48,682 nucleotides of DNA. Origin: Acholeplasmatales bacterium (GTDB lineage: Bacteria; Bacillota_I; Bacilli_A; Acholeplasmatales; Anaeroplasmataceae). The stretch covers positions 1 to 48,682 of the forward strand of contig JAFXUP010000026.1 of assembly GCA_017524905.1 (NCBI GenBank). The letters are read 5' to 3'. The notes below the pieces were generated by a model. That model was not told where the DNA came from. It did no database searches and saw nothing but the letters and a program-made list of their open reading frames with translations. Shown here one piece after another: positions 1 to 11,516 of the stretch (its first letter is position 1; each line of letters opens with the position of its first letter). The position numbers and the translations under genes are program-made.

Positions 1-1
1 C

Positions 2-58
2 GATATTAATATTTTTTAAATTATTTTCTCTTGCTCCAATAACTTTTATTTTATCCAT
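2..58 (-). CDS. uvrA: UvrA, excinuclease ABC subunit A (N-terminal fragment)
   Basis: Only the first 19 codons are inside the window; the gene continues past the left edge. The reading frame starts MDKIKVIGARENNLKNINI, which matches the usual UvrA opening (a Met-Asp start, then G-A-R-x-x-N-L-K-N-I just before the first P-loop). UvrA is the DNA-damage-sensing ATPase of nucleotide excision repair. The ATG is preceded by TAAGGAGTAA, which also contains the stop codon of ligA, so the two genes are almost certainly translated from one mRNA. The assignment rests on 19 residues and on the neighbours pcrA and ligA. Confidence 0.8.
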   Translation of the reverse strand, partial: MDKIKVIGARENNLKNINI

Positions 59-60
59 TT

Positions 61-2052
<1,992 letters not shown>

Positions 2053-4188
2053 TTATATTTTTCTAATAGATGGATGATTTGCCATAAGCTTTTTAACACC
2101 AACTTCTACCTTAAAGGCAACAGTTAATGTTTGGCCCACCTTAGCTACAACCATTCCATCTCCAAATAGCTTATGATTGATTTTATCTCCAATTTTGATA
2201 TCAGAATTATCAACAATATCTTCTTTCTTATTTTCCTTTTTGATTTCTTTTTTCTTATAATCAAATGTTTGATATTTAGGCTTACTATTTTCTAATTCAT
2301 TTTGCATTTCCTTTATAAATAAAGAAGGAAGCATATGCTCATTTTGACCAAATAATAATCTAGAATCAGCACTTGATATATATAAATTCTTTTTCGCTCT
2401 TGTTATACCAACATAACAAATTCTTCTTTCCTCTTCAATTTCTTCTTCACTTGAAGAATTATAAGATGGGAATATTCCTGTTTCCATAGCAACCATGAAA
2501 ACATCCTTAAATTCTAATCCCTTAACCTGATGATATGTTGATAATCTAACAGCATTTTTAGTTTCAAATTTATCATTTTCATTATCTGTTCTTAAGGCTA
2601 AATCACTTAAGAATTTATCTAAGATAGATTCATTAGTTTCACCATCATAAAATTCCTTAGCTTCCTTTAAAACAGATTTTAATTCCTTAATATTTTGGAA
2701 TTTATCAGCAAATTGATCTTCATCTAATGAAGTTCTTAAATAATTTTCATAGCCTGTTTCCTTCAATAAAATATCAACTAAAAGAGGTAAATCTTGATTA
2801 TCTAAGGTAGCTTTAATAGATTCAATCATCTTTTTAAATTCCTTTAAAGCTAAAGCTCCTTGACCAGTTCCCTTATAAATATCAATTGCATTAAATAATG
2901 AACAGCCAAATTCTAAGGAAGTAGCTTCTAGCTTTTCTAATAATGTAGGACCAATTTTTCTTTTTGGTTCATTAATAATTCTTCTAAATGAAAAATTATC
3001 ATCATTATTTATAATTAATTTTAAATAAGCAACCATATCCTTAATTTCTTTTCTTGCAAAGAAAGACATTCCTCCATAAATAATATATGGAATTTGATGC
3101 TTAATTAAAGTATCTTCAAAATTTCTTGATATATAATTTGCTCTATATAAAATAGCTATATCATTATATGAATCACCTGATGCAACAAGTGATTTAATTT
3201 TATCTATAACAAACATTACCTCATCATAAGATGTAGATGCATGATAATAAAAAGGCTTATTACCATCTGGATTATGAGTGAATAATGTTTTTTTAATTTG
3301 GTTTGGATTATTCTTAATAACAACATTAGCTAAATTTAGAATTTGATTTGTAGAACGGTAATTTTCTTCTAACAAAATTAATTTTGTTTCTAAAAAATCC
3401 TTTCTAAATTTATTAATATTTTCAATCTTAGCACCTCTAAAAGAGTAAATAGATTGAAAATCATCACCTACAACAAATATATTGTGATATCTTGCTCCTA
3501 GCATAAATATTAATGCATATTGAAGTGCGTTAGTATCCTGGAACTCATCAACTAAAATATATTGGAATTTAGTTTGATACTTTTCTAGGATTTGAGGATT
3601 CTTTTTAAATAATTCAATTGTTTTAATGATTAAATCATCAAAATCTAAAATATTATTTAATTCTAAATATTCATGATATGCCTTAGATACCTCTAAGAAT
3701 ACCTCCTTAACTAAATCATCTTTAATATGGAAATCATTAAAGTTTTTAGATTTAGAAATTAAGCTTCTTATTTTAGCTGGCTTATATTCTTTTGTATCTA
3801 TACCTAATTCTGTCATTTGTTCTTTAACAATCTTTAAGGAATCCTCTTCATCTGCAATATTAAATCTATTTGTAAAAGGAGGAAGAGCATTAATTTCCAT
3901 TCTTAATAATCTTGCACAAAATGAGTGGAATGTAGATACCCACATATATTTAGTATCTATATCAAGCATTTTAGCTATTCTATCCTTCATTTCACCTGCA
4001 GCCTTATTAGTGAATGTAACCGCCAAAATATTATTTTGAGGGATACCAAGCTCACTAATAATATATGAAATTCTTGTTGTTAATACCTTTGTTTTTCCAG
4101 CTCCAGCTCCTGCCATAACCATAACAGGACCTTCAGTTGTTTTAACCGCTTCATATTGAGCCTTATTTAATCCCTCTAATAAATTCAT
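2053..4188 (-). CDS. pcrA: ATP-dependent DNA helicase PcrA (UvrD/Rep family)
   Basis: A 711-residue superfamily 1A helicase that unwinds DNA 3'-5' in nucleotide excision repair and in clearing replication conflicts. The sequence opens with LNKAQYEAV (Q-motif), then Walker A (GAGAGKT), TFTNKAAGEM (motif Ia), VDEFQDTN (motif II), a GDDFQSIYSFRGA motif III and YHQVKGLEF and VGITRAKKNLYIS near the end. The last ~45 residues form a small Tudor-like C-terminal domain typical of PcrA. RBS GAGGAGT precedes the ATG. It begins 3 bases after the ABC-F gene and is followed by ligA; PcrA-LigA adjacency is common in Firmicutes. Confidence 0.97.
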   Translation of the reverse strand: MNLLEGLNKAQYEAVKTTEGPVMVMAGAGAGKTKVLTTRISYIISELGIPQNNILAVTFTNKAAGEMKDRIAKMLDIDTKYMWVSTFHSFCARLLRMEINALPPFTNRFNIADEEDSLKIVKEQMTELGIDTKEYKPAKIRSLISKSKNFNDFHIKDDLVKEVFLEVSKAYHEYLELNNILDFDDLIIKTIELFKKNPQILEKYQTKFQYILVDEFQDTNALQYALIFMLGARYHNIFVVGDDFQSIYSFRGAKIENINKFRKDFLETKLILLEENYRSTNQILNLANVVIKNNPNQIKKTLFTHNPDGNKPFYYHASTSYDEVMFVIDKIKSLVASGDSYNDIAILYRANYISRNFEDTLIKHQIPYIIYGGMSFFARKEIKDMVAYLKLIINNDDNFSFRRIINEPKRKIGPTLLEKLEATSLEFGCSLFNAIDIYKGTGQGALALKEFKKMIESIKATLDNQDLPLLVDILLKETGYENYLRTSLDEDQFADKFQNIKELKSVLKEAKEFYDGETNESILDKFLSDLALRTDNENDKFETKNAVRLSTYHQVKGLEFKDVFMVAMETGIFPSYNSSSEEEIEEERRICYVGITRAKKNLYISSADSRLLFGQNEHMLPSLFIKEMQNELENSKPKYQTFDYKKKEIKKENKKEDIVDNSDIKIGDKINHKLFGDGMVVAKVGQTLTVAFKVEVGVKKLMANHPSIRKI

Positions 4189-4191
4189 TTA

Positions 4192-5769
4192 TTACTCCTC
4201 TAAACCTAAGAATTCTTCATAAGTTGTTAATCTATCAGTAATAGTACCATCAGCATTAAAGCTTATGATTCTATTAGCAACAGTTTGTAATAATTCAGCA
4301 TCATGGCTTGAAAATAAAATATTACCCTTAAAATTACTCATACCTTCATTTAAGGCTGTAATAGATTCCAAATCTAAATGGTTAGTTGGGTCTTCAAACA
4401 TTAAAATATTTGGAGCTTCAAGCATTATTTTAGCAAATAAGCATCTAACCTTTTCTCCACCTGATAAGACATTACACTTTTTCATTGCTTCATCGCCAGA
4501 AAATAGCATTCTACCTAACCAGCCTCTAATAAAGCTTTCATGTTGGTCTTCAACTGAATATTGTCTTAACCAATCAATTAATGTTAAATCCTTATCAAAA
4601 TATTCTTTATTATCTTGAGGTAAATAACCTAAAGATGTTGTAATACCCCATTTAAATTTACCAGTATAATCCTCATCCTTACCAGCTAAGATATTAAATA
4701 AAGCTTGGATTTGGTGAGTATTTTCTGATAAAAAGGCAATCTTATCATTTTTATTTACTGTGAATGTTAAATTCTTAAATACACCTGGCTTAGTTAAATT
4801 TTCAACAAATAAAATATCATTACCAACTTCTCTTTGTGGCTTAAATCCAATAAATGGATATCTACGTGATGATGGTTCAATATCTTCTAAAACAATCTTA
4901 TCTAATAATTTCTTTCTAGATGTTGCTTGTCTTGATTTAGATTTATTAGCACTAAATCTAGCAATGAATTCTTGTAATTCTTTAATCTTTTGTTCGCTTT
5001 TCTTATTTTGATCTTTTTGTTGTTGTAAAGCTAATTGGCTTGATTCATACCAGAATTCATAGTTACCAACATAAAGCTTAATTTTACCAAAATCAACATC
5101 ACAAATATGAGTACAAACATTATTTAAAAAGTGTCTATCGTGAGATACGATCAATACAGTATTAGGAAAATCAAGCAAGAAATTTTCTAACCATCTAGTT
5201 GATTTATAGTCTAAGTTATTTGTAGGCTCATCTAAAAGTAAAATATCAGGATTACCAAATAAAGCTTGAGCTAGTAAAACCTTAATTTTAATTTTAGCAT
5301 CTAAATCCCCCATTAATGAATAATAGCATTCTTCTGGTACACCTAAGCCTGCAAGTAATGTTTGAGCATCACTTTCTGCTTCCCAGCCACCAAGCTCAGC
5401 AAATTCACCTTCAAGCTCTGCAGCTAAAAGTCCATCAGCATCTGTAAAGTCTGGCTTTTCATATAAAGCGTCCTTTTGCTTAGTGATTTCCATTAATCTT
5501 TTATGTCCTAATAAAACAGTATTTAGAACTGTTTCATCATTATAAGCATTTTGGTCTTGTTTTAAAACGGACATTCTTTCCTTTTTATCCATAATAACTT
5601 CACCAGTAGTAGATTCAATCTCTCCTGATAAAAGCTTTAAAAATGTTGATTTACCAGCACCATTAGCGCCAATAATACCATAACAATTTCCTTTATTAAA
5701 AGTAATATCTACATGATCAAATAGCTTACGAGTTCCATATTGTAAGCCTAAATTAACTGTCTTTAACAT
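4192..5769 (-). CDS. ABC-F family ATPase (YkpA/YbiT type)
   Basis: A 525-residue protein with two fused ABC ATPase domains and no membrane segment, so a soluble, ribosome-associated ABC-F protein; the exact role is unknown. Domain 1 has Walker A GANGAGKS (34-41) and Walker B LLLDEPTNNLD, but its signature is degraded to MGDLDAK (~153-159). The linker (about 240-300) is charged and coiled. Domain 2 has a canonical LSGGEK signature (435-440), but its P-loop is replaced by LSENTHQIQ (~348-356) and its Walker B reads FEDPTNHLD with the acidic pair swapped. Thus one composite ATP site is intact and the other is dead. A similar asymmetry is recalled for YkpA-type proteins. It is followed 3 bases later by pcrA. 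Confidence 0.88.
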   Translation of the reverse strand: MLKTVNLGLQYGTRKLFDHVDITFNKGNCYGIIGANGAGKSTFLKLLSGEIESTTGEVIMDKKERMSVLKQDQNAYNDETVLNTVLLGHKRLMEITKQKDALYEKPDFTDADGLLAAELEGEFAELGGWEAESDAQTLLAGLGVPEECYYSLMGDLDAKIKIKVLLAQALFGNPDILLLDEPTNNLDYKSTRWLENFLLDFPNTVLIVSHDRHFLNNVCTHICDVDFGKIKLYVGNYEFWYESSQLALQQQKDQNKKSEQKIKELQEFIARFSANKSKSRQATSRKKLLDKIVLEDIEPSSRRYPFIGFKPQREVGNDILFVENLTKPGVFKNLTFTVNKNDKIAFLSENTHQIQALFNILAGKDEDYTGKFKWGITTSLGYLPQDNKEYFDKDLTLIDWLRQYSVEDQHESFIRGWLGRMLFSGDEAMKKCNVLSGGEKVRCLFAKIMLEAPNILMFEDPTNHLDLESITALNEGMSNFKGNILFSSHDAELLQTVANRIISFNADGTITDRLTTYEEFLGLEE

Positions 5770-5800
5770 AAAATCTCCTCGTGTATTAATAAGTGATTAA

Positions 5801-5824
5801 AGGGCTGCCAAAAAGGCAGTCCCT
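5801..5824 (-). terminator. Hairpin after glnS, weak intrinsic terminator
   Basis: An inverted repeat (AGGGCTGCC, five A, GGCAGTCCCT on the plus strand) pairs with one bulged base. On the minus strand it is followed only by TTTAATC, so the U-tract is poor. No clear promoter stands between it and the ABC-F gene, so partial read-through from glnS is the likely source of the downstream transcript. Confidence 0.6.
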
Positions 5825-5826
5825 TA

Positions 5827-7473
5827 TTACATTTTAAATGATGACTTTAAGCCACATGTTCTATTAAATACTAATTCTTTATCAGTAGAATCCTTATCAG
5901 TAACATAGTAGCCGTTTCTTATAAATTGGAAATGCTCAAGTGGTTGAGTATTCTTTAATGATTCTTCAACAAAGCCCTTCTTAATTTCAATTGAATTTGG
6001 ATTTAGCTTTTCCATGAAATCTAAGTCTTTGTTTTCTTCAGTATCAGGAACCATTAATGGTTCAAATAATCTAAATTCAGCAGGAATAGCTGTTTTAGCA
6101 TCTACATAATGGATATTACCATTAGGCTTTCTTGCATCAAAGCCAGTTCCTGATTTAGTTTCAGGATCATATGTTGCATGAACACAAGTAATGTTTCCTA
6201 ATTCATCCTTTTCAACAGAAGTTGCAGTAATGAAATATGCATGCATTAAACGAACCTCTACGCCTAAAGCAAGTCTTTTCCATTTCTTATTAGGCTTTTC
6301 TTCAATAAAATCTTCTCTTTCAATATAAACTTCCTTAGAAAAAGAAATCTTTCTTGAGCCTAATTCTTCATTTTCTTGGTTATTAGGACAATCCATATAT
6401 TCAACTTGGCCTTCAGGATAATTATCAATAATAACCTTAAGTGGATTTATAATAGCATTAGGTCTTAATGCCTTTAATTTTAAATCATTTCTTAATTCTT
6501 CATCTAAAGCATCAGATTCAACAGTTGAATTAACTCTTGATAAACCTGTTGCTAAAATGAAGTTTCTAATTGAATCAGCAGTAAAGCCTCTTCTTCTTAA
6601 GCCACATAAAGTAGGCATTCTTGGATCATCATATCCTGAAACCTTTTTAGCATCAACTAAGGCTCTTAAGTATCTTTTTGACATAATTGTATTTGTGATA
6701 TTTAATCTACCAAATTCATATTGATGAGGGATATGCTTCATTTCACATTTTTCAATGAACCAATCATATAAAATTCTATGATTATCATATTCTAATGAAC
6801 AAAGTGAATGAGTAATACCTTCAAATGAATCTTGAAGTGGATGTGCAAAATCATACATTGGATAAATACACCATTTAGTACCTTGTCTATGATGATTTAT
6901 ATGTAAAATTCTATACATTGCTGGGTCTCTCATATTGATATTTGGATGAGCCATATCAATCTTAGCTCTTAAAGTTTTTGCACCATCAGGATATTTTCCA
7001 TTTTTCATTTCTTCAAAAAGCTTTAAGTTTTCTTCAATTGATCTATCTCTACAAGGTGAGTTTTTACCAGGTTCAGTTAATGTACCTCTATATTTACTCA
7101 TTTCTTCTTGAGATAAATCATCAACATATGCTAAGCCCTTCTTGATTAATAAAATAGCTTTTTCATATGTTGCATCAAAATAATCTGATCCATAAAAAAC
7201 ATTTGTTGGTTTATAACCTAACCATGCTAAATCCTCAATAATACCATCAACAAATTCCTTATCTTCCTTTGCTGGGTTAGTATCATCAAATCTTAAATTA
7301 GTTGTTCCATTAAAAGCTTTAGCTAATTCAAAGTTTGTAATGATAGCTCTAGCATGACCAATATGTAAATAAGCATTTGGTTCTGGTGGGAAACGTGTAG
7401 CTATTTTATCTACCTTACCACTATCCAAATCATTTTGCATAATCGTTTTAATAAAATTATTGATTTCTGCCAT
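5827..7473 (-). CDS. glnS: Glutaminyl-tRNA synthetase GlnRS
   Basis: A 548-residue class I aminoacyl-tRNA synthetase that charges tRNA-Gln directly with glutamine. It shows [18 protein letters not shown] with the HIGH signature at 37-40, the GlnRS features LRFDDTNP and [22 protein letters not shown], and MSKRY as the KMSKS equivalent. The C-terminal half carries the two beta-barrel anticodon-binding domains. RBS CGAGGAG precedes the ATG. Many low-GC Firmicutes lack GlnRS and use GatCAB transamidation, so its presence is informative about lineage. It leads the unit that continues into the ABC-F, pcrA, ligA and uvrA genes. Confidence 0.97.
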   Translation of the reverse strand: MAEINNFIKTIMQNDLDSGKVDKIATRFPPEPNAYLHIGHARAIITNFELAKAFNGTTNLRFDDTNPAKEDKEFVDGIIEDLAWLGYKPTNVFYGSDYFDATYEKAILLIKKGLAYVDDLSQEEMSKYRGTLTEPGKNSPCRDRSIEENLKLFEEMKNGKYPDGAKTLRAKIDMAHPNINMRDPAMYRILHINHHRQGTKWCIYPMYDFAHPLQDSFEGITHSLCSLEYDNHRILYDWFIEKCEMKHIPHQYEFGRLNITNTIMSKRYLRALVDAKKVSGYDDPRMPTLCGLRRRGFTADSIRNFILATGLSRVNSTVESDALDEELRNDLKLKALRPNAIINPLKVIIDNYPEGQVEYMDCPNNQENEELGSRKISFSKEVYIEREDFIEEKPNKKWKRLALGVEVRLMHAYFITATSVEKDELGNITCVHATYDPETKSGTGFDARKPNGNIHYVDAKTAIPAEFRLFEPLMVPDTEENKDLDFMEKLNPNSIEIKKGFVEESLKNTQPLEHFQFIRNGYYVTDKDSTDKELVFNRTCGLKSSFKM

Positions 7474-7503
7474 AAAATTTCACTCCTCGTTTAAATACAA
7501 CTT

Positions 7504-7509
7504 ATTATA
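7504..7509 (-). promoter_or_regulatory. Putative -10 element for glnS
   Basis: TATAAT on the minus strand lies about 30 bases upstream of the glnS ATG. The hexamer 17 bases further upstream (TGGTAT) matches TTGACA poorly, so this is a weak or activator-dependent call. Confidence 0.4.
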
Positions 7510-7565
7510 TACTAAAATAACTTAAAATACCACCTTAAGAAAACATTTTATTAATAAATTAATAA

Positions 7566-7591
7566 AGGCTTCAGAATTCTATCTAAAGCCT
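7566..7591 (-). terminator. Intrinsic terminator after the 203-residue membrane protein
   Basis: The arms AGGCTTTAGA and TCTGAAGCCT pair over 10 bp with one G-U, followed by TTTATTAATTTATT on the minus strand. It ends the TPR / flavodiiron / esterase / membrane protein unit. Confidence 0.7.
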
Positions 7592-7601
7592 AATATTATA
7601 A

Positions 7602-8213
7602 TTATTCATTTTTACTGTCTTCTTTTTTCTTTTCTTCTTCAATTTCAGCCATAACCTGAGCTCTTAGCTCTTCTTCTGAAATTGCTTTAGGAGCATCTTC
7701 TTTTAAAGGAAGATTGCTAATTCTTTTTTGAAACCATATATCAACACCAATAATAATGATATCTAATATAGCTGCAACCATTGCAAGTAATGGTCCATAT
7801 GCTAATTTAAAAATAGACATTGATGTATTAATATTTAAAATAGTCATTTGCTTACATAGGATAAATAAAATTCCTGCAATAAATAATATACCAACTGTAA
7901 CAAGCTTAGTAATTATATTATCAATTTTAGGTATAGCAAGTCTAATAAATGATAAAACCATTGATGCAACAACTAAAAAGTATGCTAAGAAATTTCCAAA
8001 TGAGAATTTAAAGAATTCCTTTACCATACCACCATCAGTTCCACCACCAAAGGTTGTAAAAACACCTTCAAAATTATTAGAACCAGTTGTTAAGGCAGGT
8101 AAAAAAATTGTTAAAAGACCTAATAAGCCTATAAATATTTCTAAAATTATTAAAGCGATTGTAACTTTTTCTTCTGTTTTAGACATAAAAGTCTCTTGTT
8201 GTTCTTTTTCCAT
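7602..8213 (-). CDS. Uncharacterised four-helix membrane protein
   Basis: A 203-residue protein I do not recognise. It has about four hydrophobic segments (roughly residues 17-40, 72-92, 100-120 and 135-160) and a charged C-terminal tail of about 40 residues rich in Glu and Lys (EEELRAQVMAEIEEEKKK) that is likely cytoplasmic and helical. The ATG has a spaced AAGGAG upstream. It is the last gene of the unit headed by the TPR gene, 13 bases after the esterase, and is followed by a terminator. There is no catalytic motif, so function is unknown. Confidence 0.75.
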   Translation of the reverse strand: MEKEQQETFMSKTEEKVTIALIILEIFIGLLGLLTIFLPALTTGSNNFEGVFTTFGGGTDGGMVKEFFKFSFGNFLAYFLVVASMVLSFIRLAIPKIDNIITKLVTVGILFIAGILFILCKQMTILNINTSMSIFKLAYGPLLAMVAAILDIIIIGVDIWFQKRISNLPLKEDAPKAISEEELRAQVMAEIEEEKKKEDSKNE

Positions 8214-8226
8214 TTTCTTTTTCTCC

Positions 8227-9147
8227 TTATGATGGATTGTTAATAAATAATTCTATATTTTTCCAAGCATCCTTAGCTTCTTTAAAGCTATCAGTTTTTG
8301 TATAAAAATCATGCCACATTCCTTTAAAAATGTATAGCTTTGCAAAGCTTCCCTCTTGATTACATTTTTCTTCTAATGCTAAGCTATCTGATAAAACCAT
8401 TTCATCAGAACCAGTCATAATTAAAATTGGAGGCAAATTGTTAAATTTACCAAAAATTGGTGATGCATATTCATTAGTTTCAAATTCCTTATCAGTATAT
8501 AAATTAGGAATATTAGATTCCTTTTGAGTATATAAAGAACCGAACATTGTATCAACAATTCTATTTTTCATATAAGATTGACCACTACAAGTTAAATCAA
8601 GCCATGGTGAGGCTAAAAGTAGGCATTTTGGCTTTAATAATTCCTTTTCCCTTATATGGAAAGCTAAGGCCACTGCCAATCCTCCTCCTGCACTATGTCC
8701 TCCTACTATGATATTTTCATTATTATATCTTGTTAATAAAAAATCATAACCTTCTGAAACATCTTCTATTGCCTTAGGAAATTTTTCATTAACTCTATAG
8801 TCAATGATAAAAACATCACTATTAGAAGAATATTTTGAATATAAATATGCGCCATCAAAATTAGTTGGATTAACAGGGATAATATAAGCACCACCATGAA
8901 TTTGGTAAACTACTCTTTCATGGCTTCCACATTTAGGCTTTAATAAATAGCCTAAAGCATTCTTTAATTCAATAATTTCTAAATCAAATGAAGGATCAAT
9001 TTTTACGCTATTAATATCGAAGGGTACATATTTATAATTTTTTAACTCTTTAATTATTTGGTTTTCTTTATATTTAAAGCTTTGATTACGCATTTTTTTA
9101 ATCATTAATTTTGCTTTAAATGAAACCTTTGTAGTTTCAATTTTCAT
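8227..9147 (-). CDS. Alpha/beta-hydrolase, HSL-type esterase
   Basis: A 306-residue protein of the hormone-sensitive-lipase (Aes-like) esterase group. It carries the oxyanion-hole motif HGGAY (84-88), the nucleophile elbow GHSAGG with Ser152, and a probable acid and base in GSDEMVLSD and MWHDFY near the C-terminus. There is no signal peptide, so it is cytoplasmic. Such enzymes hydrolyse short-chain acyl or acetyl esters; the substrate is not visible. RBS GAGGAG precedes the ATG. It sits between the flavodiiron protein and a small membrane protein in the same transcription unit, and that context does not suggest a pathway. Confidence 0.88.
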   Translation of the reverse strand: MKIETTKVSFKAKLMIKKMRNQSFKYKENQIIKELKNYKYVPFDINSVKIDPSFDLEIIELKNALGYLLKPKCGSHERVVYQIHGGAYIIPVNPTNFDGAYLYSKYSSNSDVFIIDYRVNEKFPKAIEDVSEGYDFLLTRYNNENIIVGGHSAGGGLAVALAFHIREKELLKPKCLLLASPWLDLTCSGQSYMKNRIVDTMFGSLYTQKESNIPNLYTDKEFETNEYASPIFGKFNNLPPILIMTGSDEMVLSDSLALEEKCNQEGSFAKLYIFKGMWHDFYTKTDSFKEAKDAWKNIELFINNPS

Positions 9148-9163
9148 AAGAAACTCCTCACTT

Positions 9164-10315
9164 TTATTTTAAATTATTAGCTAATTCCTTTATAGTAGTT
9201 AATGTATTATCATTAGGTGCTGATAAAATTTTAACTACAGGTTCAACAAATGTAATATTTTTAGATTTTTCAAATTTAGATTGAATAACCTTAGCTGCCA
9301 TAGGAGCCCAAGAGCCATTTTCAATAATACCAATTTTCTTATTTTGATAACCTCTTTCAGTTAATAATGAAATGAAATAATCCATAATAGGGAAAATTGT
9401 ACCATTATAAGTAATTGTTGCTAAAACAATTCTATCATATCTAAATGCATCCTCTACAGATTCATGAATATCTTCTCTTGCTAAATCAGCAATTGCTACC
9501 TTAACACCAGCTTTTTTTAGTTCCTCTTCTAAAAGATGAGCAGCCTTAGCTGTATTACCATAAGCTGATGCATAAGCAATAAATACACCTTTTGTTTCAG
9601 ATTCATATTTACTCCATGTATCATAAATATTTAAATAATAATCTAAATTATCACTTAAAATAGGTCCATGTAATGAGCAAATATGCTTTAATTCAACACC
9701 TGCTAATTTTTTTAATACTGCTTGGACCTGTGCACCATATTTTCCAACAATACCAAAATAATATCTTCTAGCTTCACAAGCCCAGCCTTCAGGATCATCA
9801 TAATCATTTGCCCCAAATTTACCAAAGGCATCAGCTGAGAATAATATTTTATCATATGTATCATAAGCAAGCATTACTTCTGGCCAATGTACCATTGGTG
9901 CTGCAACAAATTTTAATGTGTGCTTACCTAACTCTAATAAATCTCCATCCTTAACCTCTAATTTATTTTCGATAGTCACATTAAAGAATTGTTCAATAAT
10001 CTTAAATGATTTTGCATTAGATACAACTATAGTTTCTGGATATTCCTTTAAAAATTCAATAATATTTGCAGAATGGTCTGGTTCCATATGTAATACTACT
10101 AAATAAGTTGGCTTTTTATCCTTAATAGCATTTTTAATATTATTTAACCATTCATCCTTAAAATTAGCATCAACTGAATCCATAATAGTGATTTTTTCAT
10201 CCATAATGACATATGAATTATAAGCCATTCCATTTGGAACATCATATTGTCCTTCGAATAAATCTACCTTGTGGTCATCAACACCAACATATAATACATC
10301 ATTTGTTATTTTCAT
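9164..10315 (-). CDS. Flavodiiron protein (FprA-type oxygen/NO reductase)
   Basis: The protein is 383 residues from the chosen start. It has an N-terminal metallo-beta-lactamase-like domain with a diiron site (His76, Glu78, Asp80 in HMEPDH, plus MVHWPE, FSADAFG and SLHGP) and a C-terminal flavodoxin domain (FIAYASAYGNTAKAA) that binds FMN. Flavodiiron proteins reduce O2 to water, or NO to N2O, and protect anaerobes. An upstream in-frame ATG exists seven codons earlier, but the Shine-Dalgarno GGGGAGGA lies between the two. The downstream ATG at 10315 is therefore the real start. The RBS sits inside the end of the TPR gene. Confidence 0.95.
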   Translation of the reverse strand: MKITNDVLYVGVDDHKVDLFEGQYDVPNGMAYNSYVIMDEKITIMDSVDANFKDEWLNNIKNAIKDKKPTYLVVLHMEPDHSANIIEFLKEYPETIVVSNAKSFKIIEQFFNVTIENKLEVKDGDLLELGKHTLKFVAAPMVHWPEVMLAYDTYDKILFSADAFGKFGANDYDDPEGWACEARRYYFGIVGKYGAQVQAVLKKLAGVELKHICSLHGPILSDNLDYYLNIYDTWSKYESETKGVFIAYASAYGNTAKAAHLLEEELKKAGVKVAIADLAREDIHESVEDAFRYDRIVLATITYNGTIFPIMDYFISLLTERGYQNKKIGIIENGSWAPMAAKVIQSKFEKSKNITFVEPVVKILSAPNDNTLTTIKELANNLK

Positions 10316-10319
10316 TTTT

Positions 10320-11486
10320 TTATTCCTCCCCAACAAAAAATCTCAATACTGAGCTTCCTAAATATGTTAATACATATTTGTTATCATAATATTCTAAATA
10401 TTTTTTATTTTTTAAAGCTATTAATTCTTTTCTAATTTCATCTTTAGATAATGATTTTAATTTAGCAAAATCCATTTTTGGATCAAAGGCCTTAATAGAT
10501 TGCATTAAAGCATCTAATGTTTTTTCTCTTTCCTTTACAAAAATAAACAATAGCTCCATTCCCTTATGATTAGGATCAATTAAAGATACAACCTCTTGTC
10601 CATAATTATCAATAAAATCATTTAGCTTATCAATATTTTCAAAAATAATTTGATTTAAGCAAAAGAATACTCTTGCAGCATCCTCAAATGATTCTAAGGC
10701 AATATATGGATTATTAAATATATCCTCATAATCTTCAGGCTCTAAATTAACAACTCCAACAATTAAACATAAATAGCTAATATTTAATTTAGCAAGCTTT
10801 CTTGCATAATCGATAGCTAATTTATCATTCTTTTTATAAACAGATGCTAAAAAGGCTAAAAATAAGAATTTAGAATGCTCCTCTTCCTTATAATATTCAA
10901 TTGTCTTATTAAGTACATCATCATATTTTTTATTAGCTAATAAGGCTAATAAATAAAATACCTTTTGGTCCTGATGATTTTCAGGGTCTAATTTAATTAA
11001 TTCCTTTGAAATTATAAAGCCTTCATCATAATTTTTATTATTAATATAGCGCATCATTAGCTTAAATAAATTTCTTAAATAGCTTCTTGCATCAATATTA
11101 AGCCATAATGTTCTTTCAAAATTATTAAAATCAATTTCCTTTTCTTTTTCTAAATATTTTTTATTTTCATCTAAAATAGCTTTTAAATTATTTATTTTAT
11201 CATTTTCTGTTTTAGATTCTAATAAGACTAATTCTCCTTTTGCCTCATAATGATATGGGCAAATAGCAACTGCCTTTCTTAAAGCATCAATAACTAATTT
11301 TTCATCCTTTAATTCTAAGGCATTTTCAAATAATTCTTCTGCCTTAGAAAAATCATCTTCTAATTTGTATTGTCCACTATTATATAATTCAATAAATTCA
11401 TTTTTAGCTTTTTCAAAATCAATATCAGGGTTATCATCTAAAAATTTTTGTAAAGCTCTATTAAAGTTTTCTGATGTTCTATTCAT
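10320..11486 (-). CDS. TPR-repeat protein (ST7-like), function unknown
   Basis: A 388-residue all-helical protein without signal peptide or membrane segments. Helical-pair repeats are visible, for example FSKAEELFENALEL, IDALRKAVAICPYHYEAKGEL and GFIISKELIKLDPENHQD. The segment WLNIDARSYLRNLFKLMMRYINN resembles the conserved core of ST7-like TPR proteins in bacteria. Such proteins are usually scaffolds; no partner is evident. It is the first gene of a four-gene unit and ends 4 bases before the flavodiiron protein. The start is an ATG with AAGGA ten bases upstream. Confidence 0.72.
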   Translation of the reverse strand: MNRTSENFNRALQKFLDDNPDIDFEKAKNEFIELYNSGQYKLEDDFSKAEELFENALELKDEKLVIDALRKAVAICPYHYEAKGELVLLESKTENDKINNLKAILDENKKYLEKEKEIDFNNFERTLWLNIDARSYLRNLFKLMMRYINNKNYDEGFIISKELIKLDPENHQDQKVFYLLALLANKKYDDVLNKTIEYYKEEEHSKFLFLAFLASVYKKNDKLAIDYARKLAKLNISYLCLIVGVVNLEPEDYEDIFNNPYIALESFEDAARVFFCLNQIIFENIDKLNDFIDNYGQEVVSLIDPNHKGMELLFIFVKEREKTLDALMQSIKAFDPKMDFAKLKSLSKDEIRKELIALKNKKYLEYYDNKYVLTYLGSSVLRFFVGEE

Positions 11487-11516
11487 TTTTAAATATCCTT
11501 TTTCACATTTTTCTTT

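Noticed and set aside
4265..5011. Plus-strand ORFs opposite the ABC-F gene
   Set aside because: Shadows of a strongly conserved gene; no RBS and no recognisable protein sequence.
7530..7545. AAGGTGGTA upstream of glnS as part of a T-box
   Set aside because: The short match is not followed by the ACCGCG element or a terminator/antiterminator pair, and the leader is too short for a specifier stem.
10315..10336. Upstream ATG as start of the flavodiiron protein
   Set aside because: The extension would contain its own Shine-Dalgarno (GGGGAGGA) as coding sequence, and the family N-terminus begins at the second Met.
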